A DNA stretch of 18,586 bases from GCA-2715645 sp042095375 (GCA_042095375.1 JBELBJ010000025.1:1-18586); one strand, 5' to 3'. Shown: positions 1 to 8,634, numbered from the stretch's first letter. Made by a program: numbers and translations. Notes: a model not told the origin generated them from the letters alone.

Positions 1-227
1 AAATTAAATTTCTCCACTCTTCCAGCTGTGTCAACAAATATTTTCTTACCTGTATAAAATGGATGGGATGCAGAACTAACTTCAACTTTAACTAGAGGGT
101 ATTCTTTACCATCTTCCCATTTAATTTTTTCATCCGTTTTTATTGTAGAACGAGTTAAAAATTTAAAATTACTTTGAACGTCCATAAAAATGACTTCTCT
201 ATATTCTGGATGAATCCCTTTTTTCAT
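1..227 (-). CDS. rpmE2: 50S ribosomal protein L31 type B, 3' end cut by window edge
   Basis: Structural protein of the large ribosomal subunit. The reverse-strand translation starts MKKGIHPEYREV and contains STIKT, WEDGKEYPLVKVE, SSASHPFYTGK and DTAGRVEKFN, which follow the type B L31 family almost residue for residue. About 75 codons are visible of a family that is usually 80-90 residues, so only the last few residues lie outside the window. There is no CxxC pair, so this is the zinc-independent form, which in many bacteria replaces the zinc-binding L31 and is the usual form in Bacteroidota. The start ATG is at 227-225. It diverges from the ABC exporter gene at 325, and a strong promoter match lies about 35 nt upstream of the start. 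Confidence 0.96.
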   Translation of the reverse strand, partial: MKKGIHPEYREVIFMDVQSNFKFLTRSTIKTDEKIKWEDGKEYPLVKVEVSSASHPFYTGKKIFVDTAGRVEKFN

Positions 228-260
228 TATTATTTATTTACTTTTATATGTAAAGGTTTG

Positions 261-291
261 CAAAGCTATGTAATTGTTCTTTTTTTACAAA
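261..291 (-). promoter_or_regulatory. Bacteroidetes-type promoter of rpmE2
   Basis: On the minus strand there is TTTG (291-288), a 19-nt spacer, then TAGCTTTG (268-261). This is an exact match to the primary sigma factor consensus of Bacteroidetes, TTTG / TAnnTTTG with a spacer near 19. Transcription would begin around 254, giving a leader of roughly 27 nt before the rpmE2 start. I see no equally good promoter on the plus strand for the exporter gene at 325; the nearest is AAGGTTTG at 253-260, with no TTG at the right distance. Confidence 0.7.
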
Positions 292-324
292 AAATGAATA
301 AAATAATATTTTTAATTTAGCAAA

Positions 325-2160
325 ATGAAAACATACTTTAGAATATTAAATTTTGGTAGACCATTTGGCAAAAACATTGTTGTTTATATCTTTTTTACAT
401 TATTTTATGTTGTTTTTAGCATGGTTAACTTCTCAGTATTAATACCATTATTAAATGTTCTTTTTGATCAAGTAGAGATTTCCAAAATACAAAACATTAC
501 TTTTAAACCTGATTTTTCATTTTCTATAGAATATTTTAAAAATAATTTTAATTATTATTTTGGAAAATTTCTTAATGAAGGAGGAAGAAAAGAGGCGCTA
601 AAGTTTGTATGTACAGTAATAATTACTTCTGTTTTTCTTGCAAATATTTTTAGATATTTATCTTCTTTGGTTTTAGCTAAGATTGGAGTTAAAATTATTA
701 CTAATCTTAGAAAGAAAGTTTATGAATCTATATTATTATTTCACATAAGTTATTTCACAAATAAAAAGAAGGGTGATATTATTTCAAGATTAACTACCGA
801 CGTTCAACAGATTGAAACATCCGTTATTAATTCATTAAGAATTTTTTTAAAAGAACCAGCTTTATTAATTGGTCTTTTCTTTATTCTTGGATATTTATCA
901 TTAGAGTTAACTATTTACACTTTTATTTTGATACCTATTGGTGGATTAATAATTTCTTATTTAGCAAATAAATTAAAAGTTAGAGCGGCATTGAGCCAAA
1001 GTGCTCTTGGAAAAATAAATAATGTAATTGATGAAACATTAAGTAGTATAAGAATAATAAAAGCTTTCACGGCAAATTTGTTTATGATTAAAAAGTTTGA
1101 TACAGAAATCAAAAACTATGGAAACCAAAATTTATCCATGTATAAAAGATTTGAATTAGCAAGTCCAATGTCAGAGTTCCTAGGAGTAGCAACAGTAACT
1201 GGTATTTTAATCATTGGAGGAAATATGGTTTTAGATAATAAATCTTCTTTATCAGCATCTGAGTTTATTGCTTTTATAATAATATTTTCTCAGGTTCTTA
1301 AACCTGCAAAAGCTATATCAGATGCCTACACAATAATTCAAAGAGGCCTAGCATCTGCAGATAGGGTATTTGAGCTTATAGATTTAAAACCTATCATTAA
1401 TGAAAAAAATCAAGGATCTGGCATCAAGGATTTAAAATCTGAAATAATATTTTCTGATGTTAACTTTTCATATGATAAAACTTCCGTTCTAAAAAATATT
1501 TCAATTAATATAAAAAAGGGTGAAAGTGTAGCTTTAGTTGGCCCATCTGGAGGGGGAAAATCAACCTTAGTCGATCTGCTAAATAGATTTTATGATTGTT
1601 CAAAGGGGAAAATAATAATAGATGGAAAAAATATAAAAGAATTTAAAATAGAGAATCTAAGAAATATTATTGGAGTAGTAACCCAAGAATCCATCCTCTT
1701 CCATGATTCTATTAAAAACAATATTTCATTTGGTCATTCAAAAATAAATTCTGAACAGATAAAAATGGCATCTAAAGTAGCTAATGCAAATGATTTCATT
1801 GAAAAATTAGAAGAAAGATATGATACTATAATTGGTGAAAGAGGAATGAAATTGTCAGGAGGACAAAGGCAAAGAATTTGTATAGCAAGAGCCATATATA
1901 AAGACCCTCCTATTTTGGTTTTAGATGAAGCAACTTCATCATTAGATTCAGAAGCAGAAAAAAAAGTCCAAGCTGCTATTGAAAAAGTTATGAAAAACAG
2001 GACATCAATTATAATTGCCCATAGACTTAGTACAATAAAAAATTGTGATAAAATTATTATAATTGATAAAGGAAAAATTGTTGGAGAGGGAAATCATAAT
2101 GATTTAATTAAAAAAAATAATAGATACAAAAAGCTTATTGAAATGCAAAACATAAATTAA
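325..2160 (+). CDS. MsbA-like ABC exporter (fused permease and ATPase), probably lipid A/lipid flippase
   Basis: Inner-membrane half-transporter expected to act as a homodimer, using ATP to move a lipid or other amphiphile across the inner membrane. Residues about 20-330 form the six-helix exporter domain. The ATPase domain (about 370-605) is intact: Walker A GPSGGGKST at 406-414, signature LSGGQ at 510-514, Walker B ILVLDE at 530-535 followed by ATSSLD, and the switch histidine H566 in AHRLST. The length of 611 is normal for MsbA-like proteins (about 580-610). The next gene, gmhA, starts at the base after this stop codon, so a role in LPS assembly is plausible. That context favours lipid A-core export, but sequence alone cannot separate MsbA from related multidrug or lipid exporters. 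No clear promoter was seen in the 97-nt divergent gap. Confidence 0.9.
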   Translation: MKTYFRILNFGRPFGKNIVVYIFFTLFYVVFSMVNFSVLIPLLNVLFDQVEISKIQNITFKPDFSFSIEYFKNNFNYYFGKFLNEGGRKEALKFVCTVIITSVFLANIFRYLSSLVLAKIGVKIITNLRKKVYESILLFHISYFTNKKKGDIISRLTTDVQQIETSVINSLRIFLKEPALLIGLFFILGYLSLELTIYTFILIPIGGLIISYLANKLKVRAALSQSALGKINNVIDETLSSIRIIKAFTANLFMIKKFDTEIKNYGNQNLSMYKRFELASPMSEFLGVATVTGILIIGGNMVLDNKSSLSASEFIAFIIIFSQVLKPAKAISDAYTIIQRGLASADRVFELIDLKPIINEKNQGSGIKDLKSEIIFSDVNFSYDKTSVLKNISINIKKGESVALVGPSGGGKSTLVDLLNRFYDCSKGKIIIDGKNIKEFKIENLRNIIGVVTQESILFHDSIKNNISFGHSKINSEQIKMASKVANANDFIEKLEERYDTIIGERGMKLSGGQRQRICIARAIYKDPPILVLDEATSSLDSEAEKKVQAAIEKVMKNRTSIIIAHRLSTIKNCDKIIIIDKGKIVGEGNHNDLIKKNNRYKKLIEMQNIN

Positions 2161-2727
2161 ATGGATTTAATTAAAAGAGAACTTAGCGAGTCTAAAATAA
2201 TTTTAGAAAAATTTATTGAGGATAAAGAAACTTTAAAAAAAATAAATGAAGCTTCTAAACTAATGATTGAAACGATCAAGAAAGGTGGAAAAATAATTTC
2301 TTGTGGAAATGGTGGATCCATGTGTGATGCAATGCATTTTGCTGAGGAACTTTCAGGAAAATTTCGTGAAGAAAGAAAACCATTGCCAGCCATATCAATT
2401 TCAGACCCTTCTCATATTACATGTGTGGGAAATGACTATGGGTTTGATCATGTTTTTTCAAAATTTATGGAAGGAGTTGGGAAAAAAGGAGATACACTTC
2501 TGGCAATAAGTACTAGTGGAAATTCAAAAAATGTAATTAATGCAGCTAAATATTGTAAAAAAAATAACATCAATGTAATATCTTTAACAGGAAAAGACGG
2601 AGGAAACTTATCAAGTTATTCAAATATTGAAATAAGGGTGCCACATTTTGGATATTCAGATAGAATTCAGGAAATTCATATTAAAATAATACATATACTT
2701 ATTTTATTAATTGAAAAAAAGATATGA
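2161..2727 (+). CDS. gmhA: Phosphoheptose isomerase (sedoheptulose 7-phosphate isomerase)
   Basis: Cytoplasmic SIS-domain enzyme converting sedoheptulose 7-phosphate to D-glycero-D-manno-heptose 7-phosphate, the first step towards the heptose of the LPS inner core. The 188-residue protein matches the E. coli enzyme (192 aa) along its whole length: SCGNGGS (47-53), DAMHFAEEL (56-64), ISTSGNS (116-122), LTGKDGG (142-148) and RVPHFGY..RIQEIHIK (159-175). The catalytic and zinc-site residues appear to be kept as H59, E63, Q170 and H178, two less than the E. coli numbers I recall. The start ATG directly follows the exporter's TAA with no gap, and the stop TGA overlaps the next gene's ATG (ATGA, 2724-2727), so translation is probably coupled in both directions. 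It implies that this organism makes a heptose-containing surface glycolipid. Confidence 0.96.
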   Translation: MDLIKRELSESKIILEKFIEDKETLKKINEASKLMIETIKKGGKIISCGNGGSMCDAMHFAEELSGKFREERKPLPAISISDPSHITCVGNDYGFDHVFSKFMEGVGKKGDTLLAISTSGNSKNVINAAKYCKKNNINVISLTGKDGGNLSSYSNIEIRVPHFGYSDRIQEIHIKIIHILILLIEKKI

Positions 2728-4826
2728 AAAAATTTGCTACTATATTGTTAACCTTAATCATTTCTTGTGATATGAAAAAGAAAGAACTTATTGAACCAAA
2801 AGCTAAGAAAATTGAGAAGATTCTATCAATACATGGTGACGATAGAATTGATGAATATTATTGGCTAAATCAAAGGGGGGATCAGAATGTGATCAATTAT
2901 CTTAATGAAGAAAATGATTACCGAAATGAATTTATGAAAGATTATAAGACTCTTGAAGGTGAACTTTTTCAAGAGATTAAATCAAGAATTAAAGAAGATG
3001 ATAGTACAGTCCCCTATTTTTATAATGGTTATCACTACTATACAAGATATGAGAAAGATAAGCAGTATCCTATATACTGCCGTAAAAAAGAATCATTAGA
3101 CAATATTGAAGAAGTTCTAATAGATGCTAATGAAATGTCAGAAGGTTACGATTATTTTAGAGTGGGCACTATTGAAGTTAGTCCAGATAATAAGACAATG
3201 GCCTACAGTATTGATACTCTTAGTAGGAGAATATATAATATCTATTTTATGGATTTAGAATCTAGAAAAATTTTGGATAAAGATCTTCCAAACTCCTCAG
3301 GTTCCATCACCTGGGCAAACGATAACAAAACTATTTTTTATAATATTAAAGACCCAGAGACATTAAGAAGTGAGAGGGTAATGAGGTTTCAATTAGGAGA
3401 TAATGGTAATGGTGATGAAGTTTATTTCGAGGAAGATGAAACATTTAGTGTATTCTCATATAAGACAAAAACCGAAAAGTATATTGTAATTGGATCAAGT
3501 GCAACTCTATCTCAAGAATATAGAATTTTAAATGCCGATAAACCAAAAGGAGAACCTAAAATTTTCCAGGAAAGGATTGATGGTTTAGAATATTCTATTT
3601 CTCATTTCAAAGACAAATGGTTTATAACAACAAATAAGGATAATGCTACAAATTTTAAATTAATGACATGTCCAGAATCAAAAACTGAATCAGAAAACTG
3701 GATGGATTATATCAAACACAGAAAAGATGTTCTTTTGGGAGGGATAGAAGTTTTTGATGATTTTCTTGTTATCTCAGAAAGGGAAAATGGATTGAGAAGG
3801 ATTGATATTAGACCATGGAATGGAAATAAAAGTCACTACATAAAATTTGATGAAGAAACATATTCACTTTATTTAAGCTCAAACCCTCAAATAGATACAA
3901 AAAAATTACGATTTAGTTATTCATCGATGACTACACCCAACTCTGTTCTAGAATACGATATGATAACAAAAGAGAAAAAAGTATTGAAAGAAACTGAAGT
4001 ACTTGGAGGTAAATTTGATAAAACTAATTACCAAAGCAAAAGAGTTTGGGCTACAGCTAGGGACGGTAAAAAAGTACCTATTTCATTAGTTTATAGAAAA
4101 GATATGTTTAATGAAGGTCAAAACCCATTACTATTATATGGTTATGGTTCTTATGGAATAACAAATAGTGCTAGCTTTAGCTCTGTAAGATTAAGTCTCT
4201 TAGACAGGGGATTTGTATATGCCATAGCACACATAAGAGGAAGTCAGTATCTTGGTAGAGGATGGTACGACGATGGAAAAATGTTTAAAAAGAAAAATAC
4301 ATTTTATGATTTTATTGATGCAGGAAAATTTCTTATCAAGGAAGGGTATGCAAATGAAAATAAATTATTTGCTATGGGAGGAAGTGCAGGAGGATTACTT
4401 ATGGGTGCTGTAGTAAACATGGCGCCAAAGCTATTCAAAGGGATAGTAGCTGGAGTACCATTTGTAGATGTAATTACAACTATGCTTGATGATGACATAC
4501 CATTGACAACATTTGAGTATGATGAATGGGGAAATCCAAAAAATAAAGATTCCTATGATTATATGCTATCCTATTCTCCTTATGATCAAGTTGAAGAAAA
4601 AGATTACCCTGCTATATTTATAACCACTGGTTATCATGATTCTCAAGTTCAATACTTTGAGCCAGCAAAATGGATTGCAAGACTAAGAGATAGGAGAACA
4701 AATAAGGAACCTCTTTTGATGTATTGCAATATGGAGGCAGGGCATGGTGGAGCTTCAGGAAGATTTGAAGCATATAAAGAAACAGCAATGGAATACGCAT
4801 TTTTTATTTCACTTTTAGATAATTAA
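2724..4826 (+). CDS. Oligopeptidase B-like S9A serine peptidase, predicted lipoprotein
   Basis: Prolyl-oligopeptidase-family peptidase of the oligopeptidase B type, which cuts short peptides after Arg or Lys. It has the family layout: a beta-propeller-like N-terminal half (about 75-410) and a C-terminal alpha/beta hydrolase domain. The triad is S554 (GGSAGG), D639 (YHDSQV) and H674 (EAGHGG); the spacings of 85 and 35 residues equal those I recall for E. coli PtrB. E598 and D600 (TTFEYDEWGNP) sit where PtrB has the acidic residues that select basic side chains. Unlike cytosolic PtrB, it begins with a basic, hydrophobic leader and a lipobox ending LIISC (C15), so it is predicted to be a lipoprotein; there is no acidic run after the Cys of the kind used for surface display. 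Length 700 is normal. The start overlaps the gmhA stop by 4 nt. Confidence 0.92.
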   Translation: MKKFATILLTLIISCDMKKKELIEPKAKKIEKILSIHGDDRIDEYYWLNQRGDQNVINYLNEENDYRNEFMKDYKTLEGELFQEIKSRIKEDDSTVPYFYNGYHYYTRYEKDKQYPIYCRKKESLDNIEEVLIDANEMSEGYDYFRVGTIEVSPDNKTMAYSIDTLSRRIYNIYFMDLESRKILDKDLPNSSGSITWANDNKTIFYNIKDPETLRSERVMRFQLGDNGNGDEVYFEEDETFSVFSYKTKTEKYIVIGSSATLSQEYRILNADKPKGEPKIFQERIDGLEYSISHFKDKWFITTNKDNATNFKLMTCPESKTESENWMDYIKHRKDVLLGGIEVFDDFLVISERENGLRRIDIRPWNGNKSHYIKFDEETYSLYLSSNPQIDTKKLRFSYSSMTTPNSVLEYDMITKEKKVLKETEVLGGKFDKTNYQSKRVWATARDGKKVPISLVYRKDMFNEGQNPLLLYGYGSYGITNSASFSSVRLSLLDRGFVYAIAHIRGSQYLGRGWYDDGKMFKKKNTFYDFIDAGKFLIKEGYANENKLFAMGGSAGGLLMGAVVNMAPKLFKGIVAGVPFVDVITTMLDDDIPLTTFEYDEWGNPKNKDSYDYMLSYSPYDQVEEKDYPAIFITTGYHDSQVQYFEPAKWIARLRDRRTNKEPLLMYCNMEAGHGGASGRFEAYKETAMEYAFFISLLDN

Positions 4827-4828
4827 TT

Positions 4829-6409
4829 ATGAATAAATTATTAAAACTACTATTAATTTCATCTTTTATTTTTTCATCTTGTAAAAAAACACACTCGCCG
4901 CCTAATATAGTTTTTATTATGTCCGATGACCATGCTTTTCAAGCAGTAAGTGCATATGGTCATAAATTAAATAATACTCCCAATATTGATAGGATAGCAG
5001 AGGAAGGAGCGATTTTTAATAAAGGGTTTGTTACAAACTCTATTTGTGCACCTAGCAGAGCGGTAATGCTAACAGGTAAACATAGTTTTGTTAATGGCAA
5101 AGTAGATAATGTTCAACCATTTAATTGGGATCAACCAAATTTTGCAAAGAACCTACAAAGTGCTGGATATGAAACAGCACTAATTGGTAAAATTCATCTT
5201 AAAGGAGAGCCGCAAGGATTTAACCATTGGTCTGTATTACCTGGCCAAGGCCATTATTATAATCCAAAATTTATTGAGAATGGTGACACGATACAAATTG
5301 AAGGACATGTCACCCCAATAACAACAAATATGACATTAGATTGGCTGGACAATAAAAGAGACAAAGACAAACCTTTTCTGTTACTCTATCATCAAAAAGC
5401 CCCACATAGAAACTGGATGACTGAGGAAAAATACCTAACTCTTTTTGATGATAAGACTTTTGATCCTCCAGCTAATTATTTTGATGACTATGAAGGGATG
5501 GGAGCGGCAGCAAAAGAACAAGAAATGCAAATCGACGGACATGCTGTTTGGGGTCATGATTTTAAGTTTTTAACTAATCCTATAACTGGTAAAAAAACAA
5601 ATTTTAATTGGGAGTTGAAAAGACTAACTGATGATCAAAGAGAAAAATGGTTATCAGCCTATACACCAAAAAATGATGCTTTCAGAGAATCCATGCCAAC
5701 TGGTAAAGAATTAGGGATATGGAAATTTAATAGATACATTAAAGATTACTTGAGGACAATTCAATCTATTGATGACGGAGTTGGTGAAGTTCTTGATTAT
5801 CTAGATAAAAATAATTTATCTGAAAACACAATTGTTGTTTATACTTCTGATCAGGGATTTTATCTTGGCGAACATGGTTGGTTTGACAAAAGGTTTATGT
5901 ATGAAGAATCACTAAGAACTCCCATACTTATGAAATACCCGAAAGAGATAAAAAAAGGCACTCAAGTAAATCAATTAATTCAAAATTTAGATTTTGCTGC
6001 TACATTTTTAGATTATGCAGGTATTGAAATTCCTGAAGATATACAAGGAAAATCATTTAGGAATATAGTAAATAATAAGAGTTCAGAGTGGAGAGATGCG
6101 ATCTATTATACATATTATGAATATCCATCTGTTCATATGGTTAAAAGACATTATGGAGTGAGAACTGATAGATATAAATTAATGCATTTCTATTACGATA
6201 TTGATGAATGGGAAATGTATGATTTAAAAGAAGATCCATCTGAAATGAAAAATGTATATGAAGATCCAGAGTATAGTGAAATCAAAGAAATGATGCACAT
6301 GAAATTGGTTGAGATGAGAGATAAGTATGGTGATACTGACGAGCTAAACAAAATGCATTTAGAAAGATATTTAGCTTCTAAAAAAAGAGGAGCTGGGCCA
6401 AAAAAATAA
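4829..6409 (+). CDS. S1-family sulfatase (formylglycine type), predicted lipoprotein
   Basis: Type I sulfatase removing sulfate esters, probably from a sulfated glycan. A short leader ends in the lipobox FSSC (C18), so it should sit on a membrane outside the cytoplasm. Metal ligands D33, D34 and H35 (SDDH) are followed by the sulfatase signature CAPSRAVMLTGK with C73 as the residue converted to formylglycine, and by SDQG (D341, Q342) with the nearby GWFDKR. The length of 526 is typical. The C-terminal half resembles the family branch that includes N-acetylglucosamine-6-sulfatase and related glycosaminoglycan enzymes, but I cannot fix the substrate. No maturase (FGE or anSME), SusCD pair or glycoside hydrolase is present in the window, so this is not an obvious polysaccharide-utilisation locus. 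It starts 2 nt after the peptidase stop and is the last gene of the run. Confidence 0.93.
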   Translation: MNKLLKLLLISSFIFSSCKKTHSPPNIVFIMSDDHAFQAVSAYGHKLNNTPNIDRIAEEGAIFNKGFVTNSICAPSRAVMLTGKHSFVNGKVDNVQPFNWDQPNFAKNLQSAGYETALIGKIHLKGEPQGFNHWSVLPGQGHYYNPKFIENGDTIQIEGHVTPITTNMTLDWLDNKRDKDKPFLLLYHQKAPHRNWMTEEKYLTLFDDKTFDPPANYFDDYEGMGAAAKEQEMQIDGHAVWGHDFKFLTNPITGKKTNFNWELKRLTDDQREKWLSAYTPKNDAFRESMPTGKELGIWKFNRYIKDYLRTIQSIDDGVGEVLDYLDKNNLSENTIVVYTSDQGFYLGEHGWFDKRFMYEESLRTPILMKYPKEIKKGTQVNQLIQNLDFAATFLDYAGIEIPEDIQGKSFRNIVNNKSSEWRDAIYYTYYEYPSVHMVKRHYGVRTDRYKLMHFYYDIDEWEMYDLKEDPSEMKNVYEDPEYSEIKEMMHMKLVEMRDKYGDTDELNKMHLERYLASKKRGAGPKK

Positions 6410-8032
6410 TTAATTTTTATATCCGAAACCTTTAATAAATCTGCCTGGATATTTATTAGTAGACTCTCCATCAATAAGAACAGGAACTCCATTTACTAGG
6501 ACGTGATTCACGCCAACTGCAAATTGTAGAGGATCTTCAAAAGTAGCCTTATCTCCAACTTTTTCTGGATCAAAAATAACAACATCTGCAAAATAATTCT
6601 CTTTTAACATTCCTCTGTTTTTTAATTTTAAATTTGATGCAGGAAAATGTGTTAATCTTCTTATCCCCTCTTCAAGAGGAAATAAATTTTCATCTCTGGA
6701 ATATTTTCCTAAAACTCTAACAAAACTACCAAATGCTCTAGGATGAGTTCTGAAGTCTTTTGTTATATCACTGTATACCCCAGCATCAGAACAGAATGAT
6801 ACCCATGGTAGTTTAATTTTTTTTCTAATATTTTCTTCAGACATACTAAAGTAAATACATTGGATTCTATTATCATCCTCAATTACCATGTCAACGATTG
6901 CTTCTTCAGGAGATTGTCCTCTCATCTTGGCAGCTTCAGCTACAGTTTTAGATAAATATTTTTTTGACATCTCAGAAGTTTTAAATCCAACCATCAATAT
7001 GCCCTCAGGAGGTTGTTCAGACAATTCTTTCCTTATATCTTTTAGAAGTCTTGGTCTTATATTGGGATCTTTCATTCTTTCAATCCAGGCTCTATGTCCT
7101 CCTTCTTGTACCCATGTTGGTATTACTCCAGTTAAACCTGTAGAACTAGCATTATAAGTATATATATCCGCTGTAATTTTTAACCCTTGACCCCTAACCT
7201 CTTCGACTCTCTTTATTATATCATCTATTTTACTCCAGTTTGGTTTTCTTGATGACTTTAGATGATATATTTCCGAAGGAATATCTGCTTCTTTTGAAAT
7301 TCTAATTAGTTCTTCTAGTGCAGACATAACTTTACTATCTTCATTTCTAATATGTGATATATACATCCCTCCATAATTTGATGCAACTTTACACAATTCA
7401 ATAAGTTCTTCAGTAGAAGCGTAATCACCAGGAGCATAAATTAATGATGAACCAATTCCCATTGCTCCTTCTTCCATTGCATTTTTAACATGAACTCTCA
7501 TTCGTTCCATCTCCCCATCTGTTGCAGGCCTATTATCATATCCTACTTCTAAAATCCTTGTGGTAGCAGCACCAAGAAATGAAGCTACATTCAAAGCAAC
7601 TCCATTACTTTCTAAATTTTCCATAGCTTGGCCAAATGAAGTAAATTTTTTATCCTTCCAAAAAGGGCCTGGGGAAGTTCCTTCACCAAATATTTCTAAT
7701 GTAACTCCTTGTTTAAGGTCAGATAGAGCTCTTCCATCTTGCATTAAAGTACCATAACCCCAACTAAGCATATTTATAAATCCAGGTGATACTGCAAGTC
7801 CAGTTGCATCAATTATAGTATCAGATTGAAAAATAGTATTTTCTCCTACATATACAATTTTATCATCTTTGATTGCAACAGAACCAACGTAAGGCTTATC
7901 TCCAGAGCCATCATAAATTGTTCCGTTATATATAAGAATATCAGATGAAATAGCTTCCTTTTTATTTTGAGAACATGAAAAAGAAAAAAATGCTGATAGA
8001 ATTAAAACTTTAAGGAAATAATAATTTTTCAT
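6410..8032 (-). CDS. Amidohydrolase of the D-aminoacylase (N-acyl-D-amino-acid deacylase) group, lipoprotein, altered metal site
   Basis: Member of the amidohydrolase superfamily with the layout of D-aminoacylases: a small beta domain at both ends (YNGTIYDGSG at 35-44; DVVIFDPE at 483-490) around a TIM barrel. A leader ending SFSC (C20) predicts a lipoprotein. Kept features include YISHIRNED (224-232), a histidine in IYHLKSS (H257) and the putative catalytic aspartate in CSDAG (D416). The usual first metal motif after PGF, DxHxH, is replaced here by NMLSW (87-91), and the cysteine that binds zinc in D-aminoacylase appears to be replaced in the FGEG segment (E117). The protein is otherwise full length (540 aa) with no frameshift, so this looks like a subfamily trait, not decay. 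Its stop codon touches that of the convergent sulfatase. True substrate unknown. Confidence 0.8.
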   Translation of the reverse strand: MKNYYFLKVLILSAFFSFSCSQNKKEAISSDILIYNGTIYDGSGDKPYVGSVAIKDDKIVYVGENTIFQSDTIIDATGLAVSPGFINMLSWGYGTLMQDGRALSDLKQGVTLEIFGEGTSPGPFWKDKKFTSFGQAMENLESNGVALNVASFLGAATTRILEVGYDNRPATDGEMERMRVHVKNAMEEGAMGIGSSLIYAPGDYASTEELIELCKVASNYGGMYISHIRNEDSKVMSALEELIRISKEADIPSEIYHLKSSRKPNWSKIDDIIKRVEEVRGQGLKITADIYTYNASSTGLTGVIPTWVQEGGHRAWIERMKDPNIRPRLLKDIRKELSEQPPEGILMVGFKTSEMSKKYLSKTVAEAAKMRGQSPEEAIVDMVIEDDNRIQCIYFSMSEENIRKKIKLPWVSFCSDAGVYSDITKDFRTHPRAFGSFVRVLGKYSRDENLFPLEEGIRRLTHFPASNLKLKNRGMLKENYFADVVIFDPEKVGDKATFEDPLQFAVGVNHVLVNGVPVLIDGESTNKYPGRFIKGFGYKN

Positions 8033-8096
8033 AAGTATAATTGTAGTTGATTTACATTTTAATATAATAAATATTTATTTTTATTGTTTAAATCAT

Positions 8097-8633
8097 ATGA
8101 AAAAAAAAATATTTTATACGTTCTTATTTTTATTTATAGCTTTTCAATTTGAAACTATTGGTCAGAATAAACAAAATAAATATTATAAACCCATTCGGTT
8201 TTTTATTGATGGAGGAGCAAAAATTCCTCTAGAGTCAACCCCAGAATTTAACTATAATTTCGGGGCGGGAACAAACTTTGGTATAGTTTATACTTTGAAT
8301 CAAACTGCAAGTTTAGAATTAAGTGCTAAATCTGGATTTTCAATTTTATATAATAGCAGTAATAATAATTCAGCAAATATGATTCCTATTACTTTAGGAA
8401 TAGATTTTTATTTATACGATCAAGATTTTTCACCTTACTTTGGAATTCGTCCTGGCATTAATTTTATTGATAATTCTATAGAACCTTCAGTTTCTGGAGA
8501 AATAGGTATATCATATAAAAAAATGAAATTATATGGAGGATATAATTATATGCAGATTGGAAATATGATAGAATTTGGAATAGGGTATTTTTTTAGACAA
8601 AGACCGTGTGGATGCTTTCCGCATACTAAATAA
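8097..8633 (+). CDS. Small exported protein, probably outer-membrane beta-barrel-like, function unknown
   Basis: I do not recognise a named family. The 178-residue protein starts with a clear signal peptide (KKK, then a Phe/Leu/Ile-rich stretch, likely cut after ETIGQ around residue 23). The mature part has alternating hydrophobic and polar residues, many Tyr/Phe/Gly and repeated turn-like N-G-S segments, and phrases such as DGGAKIPL, GAGTNFGIVY, YFGIRPGINF and GYNYMQIGN, all typical of small outer-membrane beta-barrel proteins of Bacteroidota. Near the end is PCGCFPHTK, a CxC pair that is unusual for a barrel C-terminus. It is divergent from the amidohydrolase lipoprotein (64-nt gap, no promoter motif recognised) and convergent with lgt, one base separating the two stop codons. 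Confidence 0.7.
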   Translation: MKKKIFYTFLFLFIAFQFETIGQNKQNKYYKPIRFFIDGGAKIPLESTPEFNYNFGAGTNFGIVYTLNQTASLELSAKSGFSILYNSSNNNSANMIPITLGIDFYLYDQDFSPYFGIRPGINFIDNSIEPSVSGEIGISYKKMKLYGGYNYMQIGNMIEFGIGYFFRQRPCGCFPHTK

Positions 8634-8634
8634 T

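Noticed and set aside
228..324. Plus-strand promoter for the exporter operon at AAGGTTTG (253-260)
   Set aside because: The -7 element has a mismatch and no TTG lies 17-23 nt upstream; the minus-strand promoter there is much better.
325..2160. ABC exporter as a bacteriocin or toxin secretion system
   Set aside because: There is no C39 peptidase domain, no small precursor peptide and no adaptor gene nearby; the directly abutting gmhA points to envelope lipid export.
2303..2509. Out-of-frame plus-strand ORF inside gmhA
   Set aside because: gmhA is intact and conserved throughout; the alternative frame shows no family features.
4829..8032. Sulfatase plus amidohydrolase as part of a polysaccharide-utilisation locus
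   Set aside because: No SusC/SusD pair, glycoside hydrolase, lyase or sensor gene is present, and the two genes are convergent and not co-transcribed.
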